From Streptomyces sp. DSM 15324 (lineage in GTDB: Bacteria; Actinomycetota; Actinomycetes; Streptomycetales; Streptomycetaceae): a stretch of DNA of 64,000 nt. Both the position numbers and the translations under genes were made by a program. Position 1 is the stretch's first letter; the number at the start of each line of letters is the position of its first letter. Shown here piece after piece: positions 33,603 through 41,770 of the stretch. Under the pieces are notes generated by a model. That model did not search any database, was not told the DNA's origin, and saw only the letters and a list, made by a program, of their open reading frames with translations. The stretch spans positions 318,405 to 382,404 of the forward strand of contig NZ_KQ949024.1 of the NCBI RefSeq assembly GCF_001514285.1. The letters run 5' to 3'.

Positions 33603-33986
33603 TCAGCACAGGGGCAGCCCGTCGATCCAGTCGGTCCGGTTGTTCAGGTAGTAACTGGCCATGTAGCCACGGGTGTTGTCGGTCGTCGCCACCCACACCC
33701 AGTACGGGTTGCCGCCGACGACCTGATCGCCCTCGACCTGGCAGTAGACGAACACGGCGCGCGGTGCGCCGACCTGGGCCTGCACGTTCGGGCAGCGATC
33801 GACGCTCGGCGCGATCTGGCACCACTCCCCGCCCGTACGGATGTTGACGTTGGCCGCCCATACGCCGTACCAGCCGGAGCCGTGCCCGTCGGCGTGGGCG
33901 GTGGCGGCCGTGCCGAGGAGCGTGCCGGCGGCGAGGGCGAGGGCGCAGGCCGCGGAAGCCAGAGTGCGGCGGAGCTTGCGGTTCAA
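33603..33986 (-). CDS. Small secreted protein with a single SH3-like domain
   Basis: 127 residues from TTG at 33986, with AGGAGG at 7 bp spacing; no ATG is suitably placed. A signal peptide ends AHA near residue 32. The mature part, about 95 residues, has VWAANVNIRTGG, two or three cysteine pairs and the ending YYLNNRTDWIDGLPLC, which parallels the repeats of the downstream 817-residue protein (AWLDGIPxC endings). The two genes are 14 bp apart and co-transcribed. It may be a free wall-binding partner, a decoy, or an immunity-type protein for the large enzyme; the sequence does not decide. Confidence 0.78.
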   Translation of the reverse strand: MNRKLRRTLASAACALALAAGTLLGTAATAHADGHGSGWYGVWAANVNIRTGGEWCQIAPSVDRCPNVQAQVGAPRAVFVYCQVEGDQVVGGNPYWVWVATTDNTRGYMASYYLNNRTDWIDGLPLC

Positions 33987-34352
33987 GGGTGTGCCTCCTG
34001 GTCGCTGGGATCCTGTGCCGCTTGAAGCGGTCACCGACTAGAACCACCGGACAGAGGCGCCGAGTTGCACGGGAGTTGTGGCCCGGGGGTGAGGTCGGCC
34101 GCGGCGTGCGCACGGGGGTGCGCACGATGCGGTTCATCTCCGTCGGCGCCTGCGGTGGCGGGCGGGCTGCCACGGTATTGACGCGGACATGTAGCCCACC
34201 TATGTTCTGGGCCGAAGTTACGAACTACGTTCGACATTACGGACAAGGGACGGTCCTGGACCCGGCTGGACACCCCCTGCCGGCCGTGGCGCCTCATGAC
34301 CTGCCTCGGCCTTCCCGGCTCCCTCAGCTCCCCCATCCCCTGGAGAACCCCC
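33987..34352. promoter_or_regulatory. Divergent promoter region between the SH3-like gene and the GH43 gene
   Basis: 366 bp without an ORF of coding character. For the rightward gene, TTGACG at 34178-34183 and TATGTT at 34201-34206 are spaced 17 bp, a good vegetative-type promoter. Two overlapping dyads sit just after it: AGTT/AACT (34216-34226) and CGAAC/GTTCG (34221-34233), a plausible repressor site near the transcription start. Confidence 0.6.
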
Positions 34353-35801
34353 TTGAGACGCAACGCCGTACGGCTGCTCCTGGCCGTCCTCGTCGCCCTC
34401 GCGACCGTCTTCACCGGCGTGGGCTCCCCCGCCCAGGCCGCCGTACCGGAATCGCCCGCCGTGACCTACACCAACCCGATCGCCGAGCAGCGGGCCGACC
34501 CGCACATCTTCCAGCACACCGACGGCTACTACTACTTCACCGCCACCGTCCCGGAGTACGACCGCATCGTGCTGCGCCGGGCGACGACCATCCAGGGCCT
34601 CGCCACGGCCTCCGAGGTCACCCTCTGGACCAAGCACTCCAGCGGGATCATGGGCGCGCACATCTGGGCGCCGGAGATCCACTTCATCGACGGCAAGTGG
34701 TACGTGTACTTCGCGGCCGGGTCGACCTCCGACGTGTGGGCGATCCGGATGTACGTCCTCGAAGGCACCGGCTCCGACCCGCTGACCGCGACCTGGACCG
34801 AGAAGGGCCAGATCACGACCACGTGGGAGAGCTTCTCCCTGGACGCCACCACGTTCGTGGTCGGCGGTGTCCGGTATCTCGCGTGGGCCCAGCACAACCC
34901 GTCCGAGAACAACAACACCAGCCTGTTCCTGGCGAAGATGAGCAACCCGTGGACCATCTCCGGCACACCGACGGAGATCTCGCAGCCCACGCTGTCCTGG
35001 GAGACGGTGGGCTACAAGGTCAACGAGGGGCCGGCGCTGATCCAGCACGGCGGCAGGGTGTTCCTGACCTACTCGGCGAGCGCCACCGACGCCAACTACT
35101 GCCTGGGGATGCTGACCGCGTCCGCGACGGCGGACCTCACCGCCGCGGCGTCCTGGACGAAGAGTCCGTCGCCGGTGTTCGCGTCGAGCGCGGCGACCTC
35201 GCAGTACGGGCCGGGGCACAACTCCTTCACCGTGTCCGAGGACGGCAAGTCGGACATCCTCGTCTACCACGACCGCAGCTACAAGGACATCTCCGGCGAC
35301 CCGCTGAACGACCCCAACCGCCGCACCCGGGTGCAGAAGGTGTACTGGAAGGCGGACGGCACGCCGGACTTCGGCATCCCGGTCGCCGACGGGGTCACCC
35401 CGCAGCGGTTCTCCTCCTTCAACTACCCGGACCGGTTCATCCGGCACTGGGACTACCGCGGGAAGATCGAAGCGGACGTCAGCCCGCTCGCGGACTCGCA
35501 GTTCCGGGTCGTGACGGGGCTGGCCGGCACCGGCACGGTGTCCCTGGAGTCGGCCAACTTCCCCGGCTACTACCTGCGGCACAAGAACTTCGAGGTGTGG
35601 GTGGAGAAGAACGACGGCACCGCGGCCTTCGCCTCCGACGCCAGCTTCTACCAGCGGCCCGGACTCGCCGACTCGGCGGGGATCTCGTACGAGTCCTCGA
35701 ACTACGCGGGCCGCTACCTCCGCCACTACGACTACCTGCTGTACGTGCAGACCCCGCGCACCGCGACGGACCAGGGGGACGCCACCTTCTACGCCCAGTG
35801 A
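34353..35801 (+). CDS. Secreted GH43 arabinofuranosidase-like enzyme with AbfB (CBM42) domain
   Basis: 482 residues from TTG 34353 (GGAG at 34342-34345, 7 bp spacing). A signal peptide ends AQA near residue 31. The five-bladed GH43 propeller runs from NPIAEQRADPHIF (catalytic-base Asp) through GAHIWAPEIHF, the usual WAPE segment. From about residue 345 an AbfB domain carries RFIRHWDYRGKIE and YYLRHKNFEVWVE, two of its three arabinose-binding lobes. Family members release arabinofuranose from arabinoxylan or arabinan; mycobacterial-type arabinogalactan is also built of arabinofuranose. It is divergent from the cutinase-NlpC/P60 operon. Confidence 0.87.
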   Translation: MRRNAVRLLLAVLVALATVFTGVGSPAQAAVPESPAVTYTNPIAEQRADPHIFQHTDGYYYFTATVPEYDRIVLRRATTIQGLATASEVTLWTKHSSGIMGAHIWAPEIHFIDGKWYVYFAAGSTSDVWAIRMYVLEGTGSDPLTATWTEKGQITTTWESFSLDATTFVVGGVRYLAWAQHNPSENNNTSLFLAKMSNPWTISGTPTEISQPTLSWETVGYKVNEGPALIQHGGRVFLTYSASATDANYCLGMLTASATADLTAAASWTKSPSPVFASSAATSQYGPGHNSFTVSEDGKSDILVYHDRSYKDISGDPLNDPNRRTRVQKVYWKADGTPDFGIPVADGVTPQRFSSFNYPDRFIRHWDYRGKIEADVSPLADSQFRVVTGLAGTGTVSLESANFPGYYLRHKNFEVWVEKNDGTAAFASDASFYQRPGLADSAGISYESSNYAGRYLRHYDYLLYVQTPRTATDQGDATFYAQ

Positions 35802-35930
35802 GGGCCGCCCTCGCCCGTCCGGCGGTCACGCTCACCGGCTGCGGCGCAGACGCAGGCCCACGCGGCCCTGTGGCGCCGTACGGGCGTACGCCCCCGGCAG
35901 CGGGCCGCACGGACTGCCTACGATCGTCCT

Positions 35931-36371
35931 GTGGTCCTCTTCCAGCTCGAACGCACCGCGCCGCTCCCCCTCGCGGAGGCATGGCGCCGGCTCACCGAGT
36001 GGCGGCGGCACGGCGAGGTGGTCCCGCTCACCCGCGTCACCGTGGTCACTCCCCCTCCGCACGGCTCGGGCACGGTGATCGTGGCCCGGACGGGGCTCGG
36101 TCCGCTCTCCTTCGACGACCGGATGGAGGTCACCGAGTGGCACCCGCCGGCCGGCGACGGGCCGGGCCGGTGCCGGCTCGTCAAACGCGGCCGGGTGGTC
36201 CTCGGGTGGGCCGAGATCGAGGTGCGGCCGGACCCGGGCGGCCTGACCCGGGTCGTCTGGCGGGAGGAGATCGGCGTCCGCTTCGTTCCCTCGCCCTTCG
36301 ATCCGCTGCTGCGGGCGGCGGGCCGGCGCATGTTCGGGCGGGCGGTGGACGGGCTGCTGCGCCGGGCCTGA
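35931..36371 (+). CDS. SRPBCC family protein
   Basis: 146 residues from GTG 35931. FQLERTAPLPLAEAWRRLTEW at the start and the pattern of beta strands followed by a long C-terminal helix (DPLLRAAGRRMFGRAVDGLLRR) fit the START/SRPBCC helix-grip fold, which binds hydrophobic ligands. Streptomyces genomes carry many of these with no fixed role. No operon partner is evident; the XdhC gene converges on it with a 12 bp gap. Confidence 0.75.
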   Translation: MVLFQLERTAPLPLAEAWRRLTEWRRHGEVVPLTRVTVVTPPPHGSGTVIVARTGLGPLSFDDRMEVTEWHPPAGDGPGRCRLVKRGRVVLGWAEIEVRPDPGGLTRVVWREEIGVRFVPSPFDPLLRAAGRRMFGRAVDGLLRRA

Positions 36372-36383
36372 GGGCCCCTCGGG

Positions 36384-37535
36384 TCAGGCCACCGAGCCGA
36401 TCCGGGCCGTCGGGCGGGCGGGCAGGTCGTGGTGGATCGGGGTGTGGGCGCCGGTGAGGGGGACGCCGCTGCCGCCGCGCCGGGCGGCGACGATCTCGGC
36501 CGCGATCGACAGGGCCGTCTCCTCGGGGGTGCGGGCGCCCAGGTCGAGGCCGATGGGCGAGCGCAGCCGGGCCAGCTCCCGTTCCGTGACGCCGACCTCC
36601 CGCAGGCGTTCGTCGCGGTCCAGGTGGGTGCGGCGGGAGCCCATCGCGCCGACGTAGGCCACGGGCAACCGCAGCGCCAGCCGGAGCAGGGGGACGTCGA
36701 ACTTGGCGTCGTGGGTCAGCACGCACAGCACGGTCCTGGCGTCGACCCGCGTGCGCTCCAGATACCGGTGCGGCCACTCGACGACGATCTCGTCGGCCTC
36801 GGGGAAGCGGGCGCGGGTCGCGAAGACGGGGCGGGCGTCGCACACCGTGACGTGGTGGCCGAGGAACTTGCCGACCCGGACGAGCGCCGAGGCGAAGTCG
36901 ATCGCGCCGAACACGATCATCCGGGGCGGCGGGACCGAGGACTCCACGAGGACGGTCAGCGGGACTCCGCAGCGCGATCCCTCGGCGCCGATCTCCACGG
37001 TGCCGGTGGCGCCGGCGTCGAGGAGGGCGCCGGCCTCGGCAGCCACCGTGCGCTCCAGCGCGGGACGGCCGCCGAGGCCGCCGTCGTACGACCCGTCGGG
37101 GCGGACGAGGAGCGCGCGGCCTACGAGGTCCGCCGGGCCGGTGACGACCCGGGCCAGCGCCGCCGTGCCGCCGGCCGCGGCGACGGCGAGCGCGGCCCCG
37201 GCCACCGCGCGGACCGGGTCGCCGGCCCGCACCGGGGTGACGAGGACGTCGATGACCCCGCCGCAGGTGAGGCCGACGGCGAAGGCGTCGTCGTCGCTGT
37301 ACCCGAAGCGTTCGAGGACGGTCCGGCCGTCGGCGAGGGCCTCGCGGCACAGGTCGTACACCGCGCCCTCCACACAGCCCCCGGAGACCGAGCCGACCGC
37401 CGTGCCGTCGGCGTCCACCGCGAGGGCGGCGCCGGGCCGGCGGGGCGCGCTGCCGCCGACGGCCACCACGGTGGCGACGGCGAAGTCGCGTCCCTGCTCG
37501 ACCCAGCGGTCGAGTTCCTCGGCGATGTCCAGCAT
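36384..37535 (-). CDS. xdhC: XdhC family molybdenum-hydroxylase maturation protein
   Basis: 383 residues from ATG at 37535, with AAGGAGA upstream; the open frame upstream is ignored. The N-terminal XdhC domain has GSVSGGCVEGAVYD, and the C-terminal half is a Rossmann-type domain with VFGAIDFASALVRVGKFLGHHVTVCDARP. XdhC proteins bind molybdenum cofactor and help insert the sulfurated form into xanthine-dehydrogenase-type enzymes. It lies 115 bp downstream of the three-subunit dehydrogenase genes (37651-41440) on the same strand, its likely client. Confidence 0.88.
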   Translation of the reverse strand: MLDIAEELDRWVEQGRDFAVATVVAVGGSAPRRPGAALAVDADGTAVGSVSGGCVEGAVYDLCREALADGRTVLERFGYSDDDAFAVGLTCGGVIDVLVTPVRAGDPVRAVAGAALAVAAAGGTAALARVVTGPADLVGRALLVRPDGSYDGGLGGRPALERTVAAEAGALLDAGATGTVEIGAEGSRCGVPLTVLVESSVPPPRMIVFGAIDFASALVRVGKFLGHHVTVCDARPVFATRARFPEADEIVVEWPHRYLERTRVDARTVLCVLTHDAKFDVPLLRLALRLPVAYVGAMGSRRTHLDRDERLREVGVTERELARLRSPIGLDLGARTPEETALSIAAEIVAARRGGSGVPLTGAHTPIHHDLPARPTARIGSVA

Positions 37536-37650
37536 GCTCGTCTCCTTGGCGGTCGGGGAGGGGCGGCGACGGCCGGCGCACGCCCGTCCGGTCCTCACAG
37601 GGATGGAGGGCGAAACGGGGCCGGAGGATGCCTGTGCCGCCCCGCCGTTC

Positions 37651-40035
37651 CTACGCCGTGCCGGTGAGGTGTTCCGGACGGACCGGCGTCCGGTTCAGCT
37701 CCAGGCCCGTCGCGGCGCGCACGGCGGCGAGCACCGCCGGGGTGGAGGACAGGGTGGGGGCCTCGCCGATGCCGCGCAGGCCGTACGGGGCGTGGTCGTC
37801 GGCGAGTTCGAGGACGTCGACGGGGATGGTCGGGGTGTCGAGGATGGTGGGGATGAGGTAGTCCGTGAAAGAGGGGTTCCTCACCTTCGCCGTCCTCGGG
37901 TCGACGATGATCTCCTCCATGACGGCGATGCCCAGGCCCTGGGTGGTGCCGCCCTGGATCTGGCCGAGCACGGACAGCGGGTTGAGCGCCTTGCCGACGT
38001 CCTGGGCACAGGCCAGCTCGATCACCTTGACCAGGCCCAGCTCGGTGTCGACCTCGACGACCGCCCGGTGCGCGGCGAAGCTGTACTGGACATGGCCGTT
38101 GCCCTGTCCGGTGCGCAGGTCGAAGGGCTCGGTGGGCCGGTGCCGCCACTCCTCCTCGACCTCCACCGCCTCCTCCCCGAGGACGTCCGCCAGGTCGGCG
38201 AGGACCTCGCCGCCGTCGGTGACGACCTTGCCGCCCTCCAGGAGCAGTTCGGCGGTGGCCCAGGCCGGGTGGTGGCTGCCGAACCTGCGGCGCCCGAGCT
38301 CCAGGACCTGGGCCCGGACTAGCTCGCAGGCGTTCTTCACGGCGCCGCCGGTGACGTACGTCTGGCGCGACGCCGAGGTGGAACCGGCGCTGCCCACCCG
38401 GGTGTCGGCCGGGTGGATGGTCACCTGGGCGACACCCAGCTCGGTGCGGGCGATCTGGGCGTGGACGGTGACCCCGCCCTGGCCGACCTCCGCCATCGCC
38501 GTGTGCACGGTGACGACGGGCTCGCCGGCCACGACCTCCAGCCGGACGCGGGCGGTGGAGTAGTCGTCGAAGCCCTCGGAGAAGCCGACGTTCTTGATGC
38601 CGACCGCGTAGCCGACCCCCCGGACCACGCCCTCGCCGTGGGTGGTGTTGGACAGGCCGCCGGGGAGCTGGCGTACGTCCGCGCCCTCGCTGGACTCCCA
38701 CTGGCGCTCCGGCGGCATCGGCATCGCCTTGACACGGCGCAGGAGTTCGGCGACCGGTGCCGGGGAGTCGACCCGCTGGCCGGTCGGCAGGAGCGTGCCC
38801 TGCTCCATGGCGTTGCGCTGCCGGAACTCCACCGGGTCCAGGCCGAGTTCCGCGGCCACCTTGTCCATCTGCGCCTCGTAGGCGAAGCAGGCCTGGACGG
38901 CGCCGAAGCCGCGCATCGCGCCGCAGGGCGGGTTGTTGGTGTAGAGGGCGATCGCCTCGATGTCGACGTCGTCGACGACGTACGGTCCGACGCCGAGGGA
39001 GGCGGCGTTGCCGACGACCGCCGGGGAGGCGGAGGCGTACGCGCCGCCGTCGAGGACGATCCGGCATCTGACGTGGGTGAGCTTGCCGTCGCGGGTCGCG
39101 CCGTGCTCGTAGGAGAGCTTGGCGGGGTGGCGGTGGACGTGTCCGAAGAAGGACTCGAAACGGTTGTAGACGATCTTGACGGGTCTGCCGGTGCGCAGGG
39201 CCAGCAGGCAGGCGTGGATCTGCATCGACAGGTCCTCGCGGCCGCCGAAGGCACCGCCGACGCCCGCCAGCGTCATCCGCACCTTCTCGGGCGGGAGGCC
39301 GAGGACGGGGGCGATCTGGCGCAGGTCGGAGTGGAGCCACTGGGTGGCGATGTAGAGGTGGACGCCGCCGTCCTCCTCGGGCACGGCGAGGCCGGACTCG
39401 GGGCCGAGGAACGCCTGGTCCTGCATGCCGAAGGTGTATTCGCCGCGGACGATCACATCGGCGCGCGCGGCGGCGGCCGCCGCGTCGCCGCGCACGATGG
39501 GCTGGCGGTGGACGATGTTGGGGTGGGCGACGTGGGCGCGGTGGTGGTCGGTGCGGTGCTCGTGGACGAGGACCGCGTCGGGGGCGGTCGCGGAGGCCTC
39601 GTCGGTGATGACGGGCAGCTCGCGGTACTCGACCTTGATCCTGGCGGCGGCGCGGCGGGCGGTCTCCGGGTGGTCGGCGGCGACGATCGCGACGGGCTCG
39701 CCGTGGTGGCGCACCTTGCCGTGGGCCAGGACGGGGGTGTCCTGGATCTCCAGGCCGTAGTTCTTCACCCCGGTGGGCAGGTCGTCGTACGTCATCACGG
39801 CGTACACGCCGGGGGTGGCGAGGGCCTCGCTCGTGTCGAGGGAGACGATCTCGGCGTGGGCGACGGTGGAGCGCAGGATCTGGCCCCAGAGCATGTCCTC
39901 GTGCCACAGGTCGGAGGAGTAGGCGAACTCTCCGGTGACCTTGAGGGTGCCGTCCGGGCGGAGCGTCGACTCGCCGATGCCGCCCTTGGTGTGCGCGCCC
40001 TGGGTGATCTTCGTGGGAACTCCGTTGGTCGGCAT
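37651..40035 (-). CDS. Xanthine dehydrogenase family molybdopterin-binding subunit
   Basis: 794 residues from ATG at 40035; upstream sequence in frame belongs to the preceding gene. KGGIGESTLRPDGTLKVTGEF is the usual opening. AFGGREDLSMQ, GAMRGFGAVQACFA, GEGVVRGVGYAVGIK and GLRGIGEAPTLSSTP (with active-site Glu) follow in the order of the XdhA/XdhD family. No signal peptide: a cytoplasmic enzyme. With its FeS and FAD subunits it should oxidise a purine or related heterocycle. The divergent PucR regulator supports a purine or allantoin catabolic role, though the substrate is not proven. Confidence 0.9.
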   Translation of the reverse strand: MPTNGVPTKITQGAHTKGGIGESTLRPDGTLKVTGEFAYSSDLWHEDMLWGQILRSTVAHAEIVSLDTSEALATPGVYAVMTYDDLPTGVKNYGLEIQDTPVLAHGKVRHHGEPVAIVAADHPETARRAAARIKVEYRELPVITDEASATAPDAVLVHEHRTDHHRAHVAHPNIVHRQPIVRGDAAAAAARADVIVRGEYTFGMQDQAFLGPESGLAVPEEDGGVHLYIATQWLHSDLRQIAPVLGLPPEKVRMTLAGVGGAFGGREDLSMQIHACLLALRTGRPVKIVYNRFESFFGHVHRHPAKLSYEHGATRDGKLTHVRCRIVLDGGAYASASPAVVGNAASLGVGPYVVDDVDIEAIALYTNNPPCGAMRGFGAVQACFAYEAQMDKVAAELGLDPVEFRQRNAMEQGTLLPTGQRVDSPAPVAELLRRVKAMPMPPERQWESSEGADVRQLPGGLSNTTHGEGVVRGVGYAVGIKNVGFSEGFDDYSTARVRLEVVAGEPVVTVHTAMAEVGQGGVTVHAQIARTELGVAQVTIHPADTRVGSAGSTSASRQTYVTGGAVKNACELVRAQVLELGRRRFGSHHPAWATAELLLEGGKVVTDGGEVLADLADVLGEEAVEVEEEWRHRPTEPFDLRTGQGNGHVQYSFAAHRAVVEVDTELGLVKVIELACAQDVGKALNPLSVLGQIQGGTTQGLGIAVMEEIIVDPRTAKVRNPSFTDYLIPTILDTPTIPVDVLELADDHAPYGLRGIGEAPTLSSTPAVLAAVRAATGLELNRTPVRPEHLTGTA

Positions 40036-40040
40036 GGGGC

Positions 40041-40550
40041 TCAGACCGCCTCTGACTGCCGGGCGGCCGCGAGGCGGACCGCGTCCATGATCTTCTCGTA
40101 GCCGGTGCAGCGGCACAGGTTGCCCGAGAGGGCCTCACGGATGTCCGCGTCGCTCGGGTCGGGGTTGCGTTCCAGCATCTCGTCGGCGGCGACCAGCAGA
40201 CCGGGGGTGCAGAAGCCGCACTGGACGGCGCCGGCGTCGATGAACGCCTGCTGGATCGGGGCGAGGTCGGGGGTGTGGCCCGCGTCGCCGTCCGCGCGCC
40301 GGCGGGCGTGGTCGGCGAGGCCCTCGACGGTGACGACCTCGCGGCCCTCGGCCTGGCCGGCGGCGACCAGGCAGGCGCAGACCGGCACCCCGTCCAGGCG
40401 GACCGTGCAGGAGCCGCATTCGCCCTGTTCGCAGGCGTTCTTGGAGCCGGGCAGGCCTAGGCGCTCGCGCAGCACGTAGAGCAGGCTCTCGCCCTCCCAG
40501 ACGTCGTCGGCCTGCTGGGGGCGTCCGTTGACGGTGAGGTTGACGCGCAT
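40041..40550 (-). CDS. (2Fe-2S)-binding subunit of xanthine-dehydrogenase-type enzyme
   Basis: 169 residues from ATG at 40550; the start overlaps the upstream stop (TGATG). CEQGECGSCTVRLDG binds the plant-type [2Fe-2S] cluster and CGFCTPG with CRCTGYEKI binds the second. It bridges electrons from the molybdenum centre to the FAD subunit. The next gene begins 5 bp downstream, so the three subunits are co-translated in the order FAD, FeS, Mo. Confidence 0.9.
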   Translation of the reverse strand: MRVNLTVNGRPQQADDVWEGESLLYVLRERLGLPGSKNACEQGECGSCTVRLDGVPVCACLVAAGQAEGREVVTVEGLADHARRRADGDAGHTPDLAPIQQAFIDAGAVQCGFCTPGLLVAADEMLERNPDPSDADIREALSGNLCRCTGYEKIMDAVRLAAARQSEAV

Positions 40551-41440
40551 CACGCGGCTCCTTCCGAGGTGCGGGGGGTGCCGCGGTAGGACTCCCAGGT
40601 CCAGGTCAGGGTGCGGCGGGCCATGACGCCGACCGCGTGCCGGCGGTAGCTCGCGGTGCCGCGGACGTCGTCGATGGGGTTGCAGGCGGCGGCGCAGAGC
40701 GTGGCGAACTCCTTGGCGACCGACGGGGTGATGATCTTCCCGTTGTCCCAGAAGCCGCCGTCCTCGAGCGCCGCGTTGAGGAAGTCCTCGGCGACCTTCG
40801 CCCGGACGGGCGTCGGGGCGGCGGAGCCGATGCCGGTGCGCACGGTGCGGGTGTCGGGGTGCAGGGCGAGACCGAAGGCGCAGACCGCGATGACCATGGC
40901 GTTGCGGGTGCCGACCTTGGAGTACTGCTGCGGGCCGTCGGCCTTCTTGACGTGGACGGCGCGGATCAGTTCGTCGGGGGCGAGCGCGTTGCGCTTGACG
41001 CCGGTGTAGAAGTCGTCGATGGGGATCCGGCGGGTGCCGCGCACCGACGCGGCCTCGACCTCGGCGCCGGCCGCCAGCAGGGCGGGGTGGGCGTCCCCGG
41101 CCGGGGAGGCGGTGCCGAGGTTGCCGCCGACGCCGCCGCGGTTGCGGATCTGCGGGGAGGCCACGGTGTGCGAGGCGAGGGCCAGGCCGGGCAGCTCGGA
41201 GCGCAGGTTCTCCATGATCTTCGTGTACGGCACGGAGGCGCCCAGCCGCACGGTGTCCTCGCCGGTCTCCCACTCGTAGAGCTCGGCGACGCGGCCCAGG
41301 TCCAGGAGGTACTCGGGCCGCCGGTGGTCGAAGTTGATCTCGACCATCACATCGGTGCCCCCGGCGATCGGCACCGCGCTGGGGTGCGCGGCCTTCGCGG
41401 CGAGCGCCTCCTCCCAGTTTGCGGGGCGAAGGAAGTCCAT
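40550..41440 (-). CDS. FAD-binding subunit of xanthine-dehydrogenase-type enzyme
   Basis: 296 residues from ATG at 41440. PIAGGTDVMVEINF near residue 25 is the first FAD-binding segment and RNRGGVGGNLGTASPAGDA near 98 the second, both standard for CoxM/XdhB subunits. YSKVGTRNAMVIAV then leads into the C-terminal domain. It carries the flavin that passes electrons to NAD or another acceptor. It is the first gene of the operon 41440-36384, which ends with xdhC. Confidence 0.9.
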   Translation of the reverse strand: MDFLRPANWEEALAAKAAHPSAVPIAGGTDVMVEINFDHRRPEYLLDLGRVAELYEWETGEDTVRLGASVPYTKIMENLRSELPGLALASHTVASPQIRNRGGVGGNLGTASPAGDAHPALLAAGAEVEAASVRGTRRIPIDDFYTGVKRNALAPDELIRAVHVKKADGPQQYSKVGTRNAMVIAVCAFGLALHPDTRTVRTGIGSAAPTPVRAKVAEDFLNAALEDGGFWDNGKIITPSVAKEFATLCAAACNPIDDVRGTASYRRHAVGVMARRTLTWTWESYRGTPRTSEGAA

Positions 41441-41770
41441 GACCGGCTCTCTTCTTCGTCTCGTGGGTCGTACGGATCGAGCCAGATCGGGTGCGGCGGG
41501 CCCGGCTCGTTCATGTGCTGTTCACGCCTAGTGGGCCCAGTACACAGGGCCGTACTCCGACCGTGTCAGTCACGGAAACCATGAAGGAGTTGGCTGGTCG
41601 CGAGAGGCATCTTGTAGATTCGTATGAACGAAGGCCATCGGAAACCTCTCCGTATCCGCTGGGTTTCCTCCGGGAAACACGACCGGGCCCGGCCCCACTG
41701 ATCCCTTCACTTTTCATCGTAGTTTTCGAGACAGTCCTCGGGACAAGAGACACGGAACGGCGGCGACGAG
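41441..41770. promoter_or_regulatory. Divergent control region between the dehydrogenase operon and pucR
   Basis: 330 bp with no coding ORF. Two clean dyads are visible: CCGTG/CACGG at 41561-41575, and GGAAACC at 41640-41646 with GGTTTCC at 41662-41668. A possible rightward promoter is TTGGCT at 41590-41595 with TAGATT at 41615-41620 (19 bp spacing). The dyads are candidate PucR sites. Confidence 0.5.

Noticed and set aside
34218..35726. 502-codon open frame on the minus strand
   Set aside because: Antisense to the GH43 gene; no recognisable protein and poor third-position pattern.
38413..40101. 562-codon open frame on the plus strand
   Set aside because: Antisense shadow of the molybdopterin subunit gene, whose motifs and codon pattern are clear.
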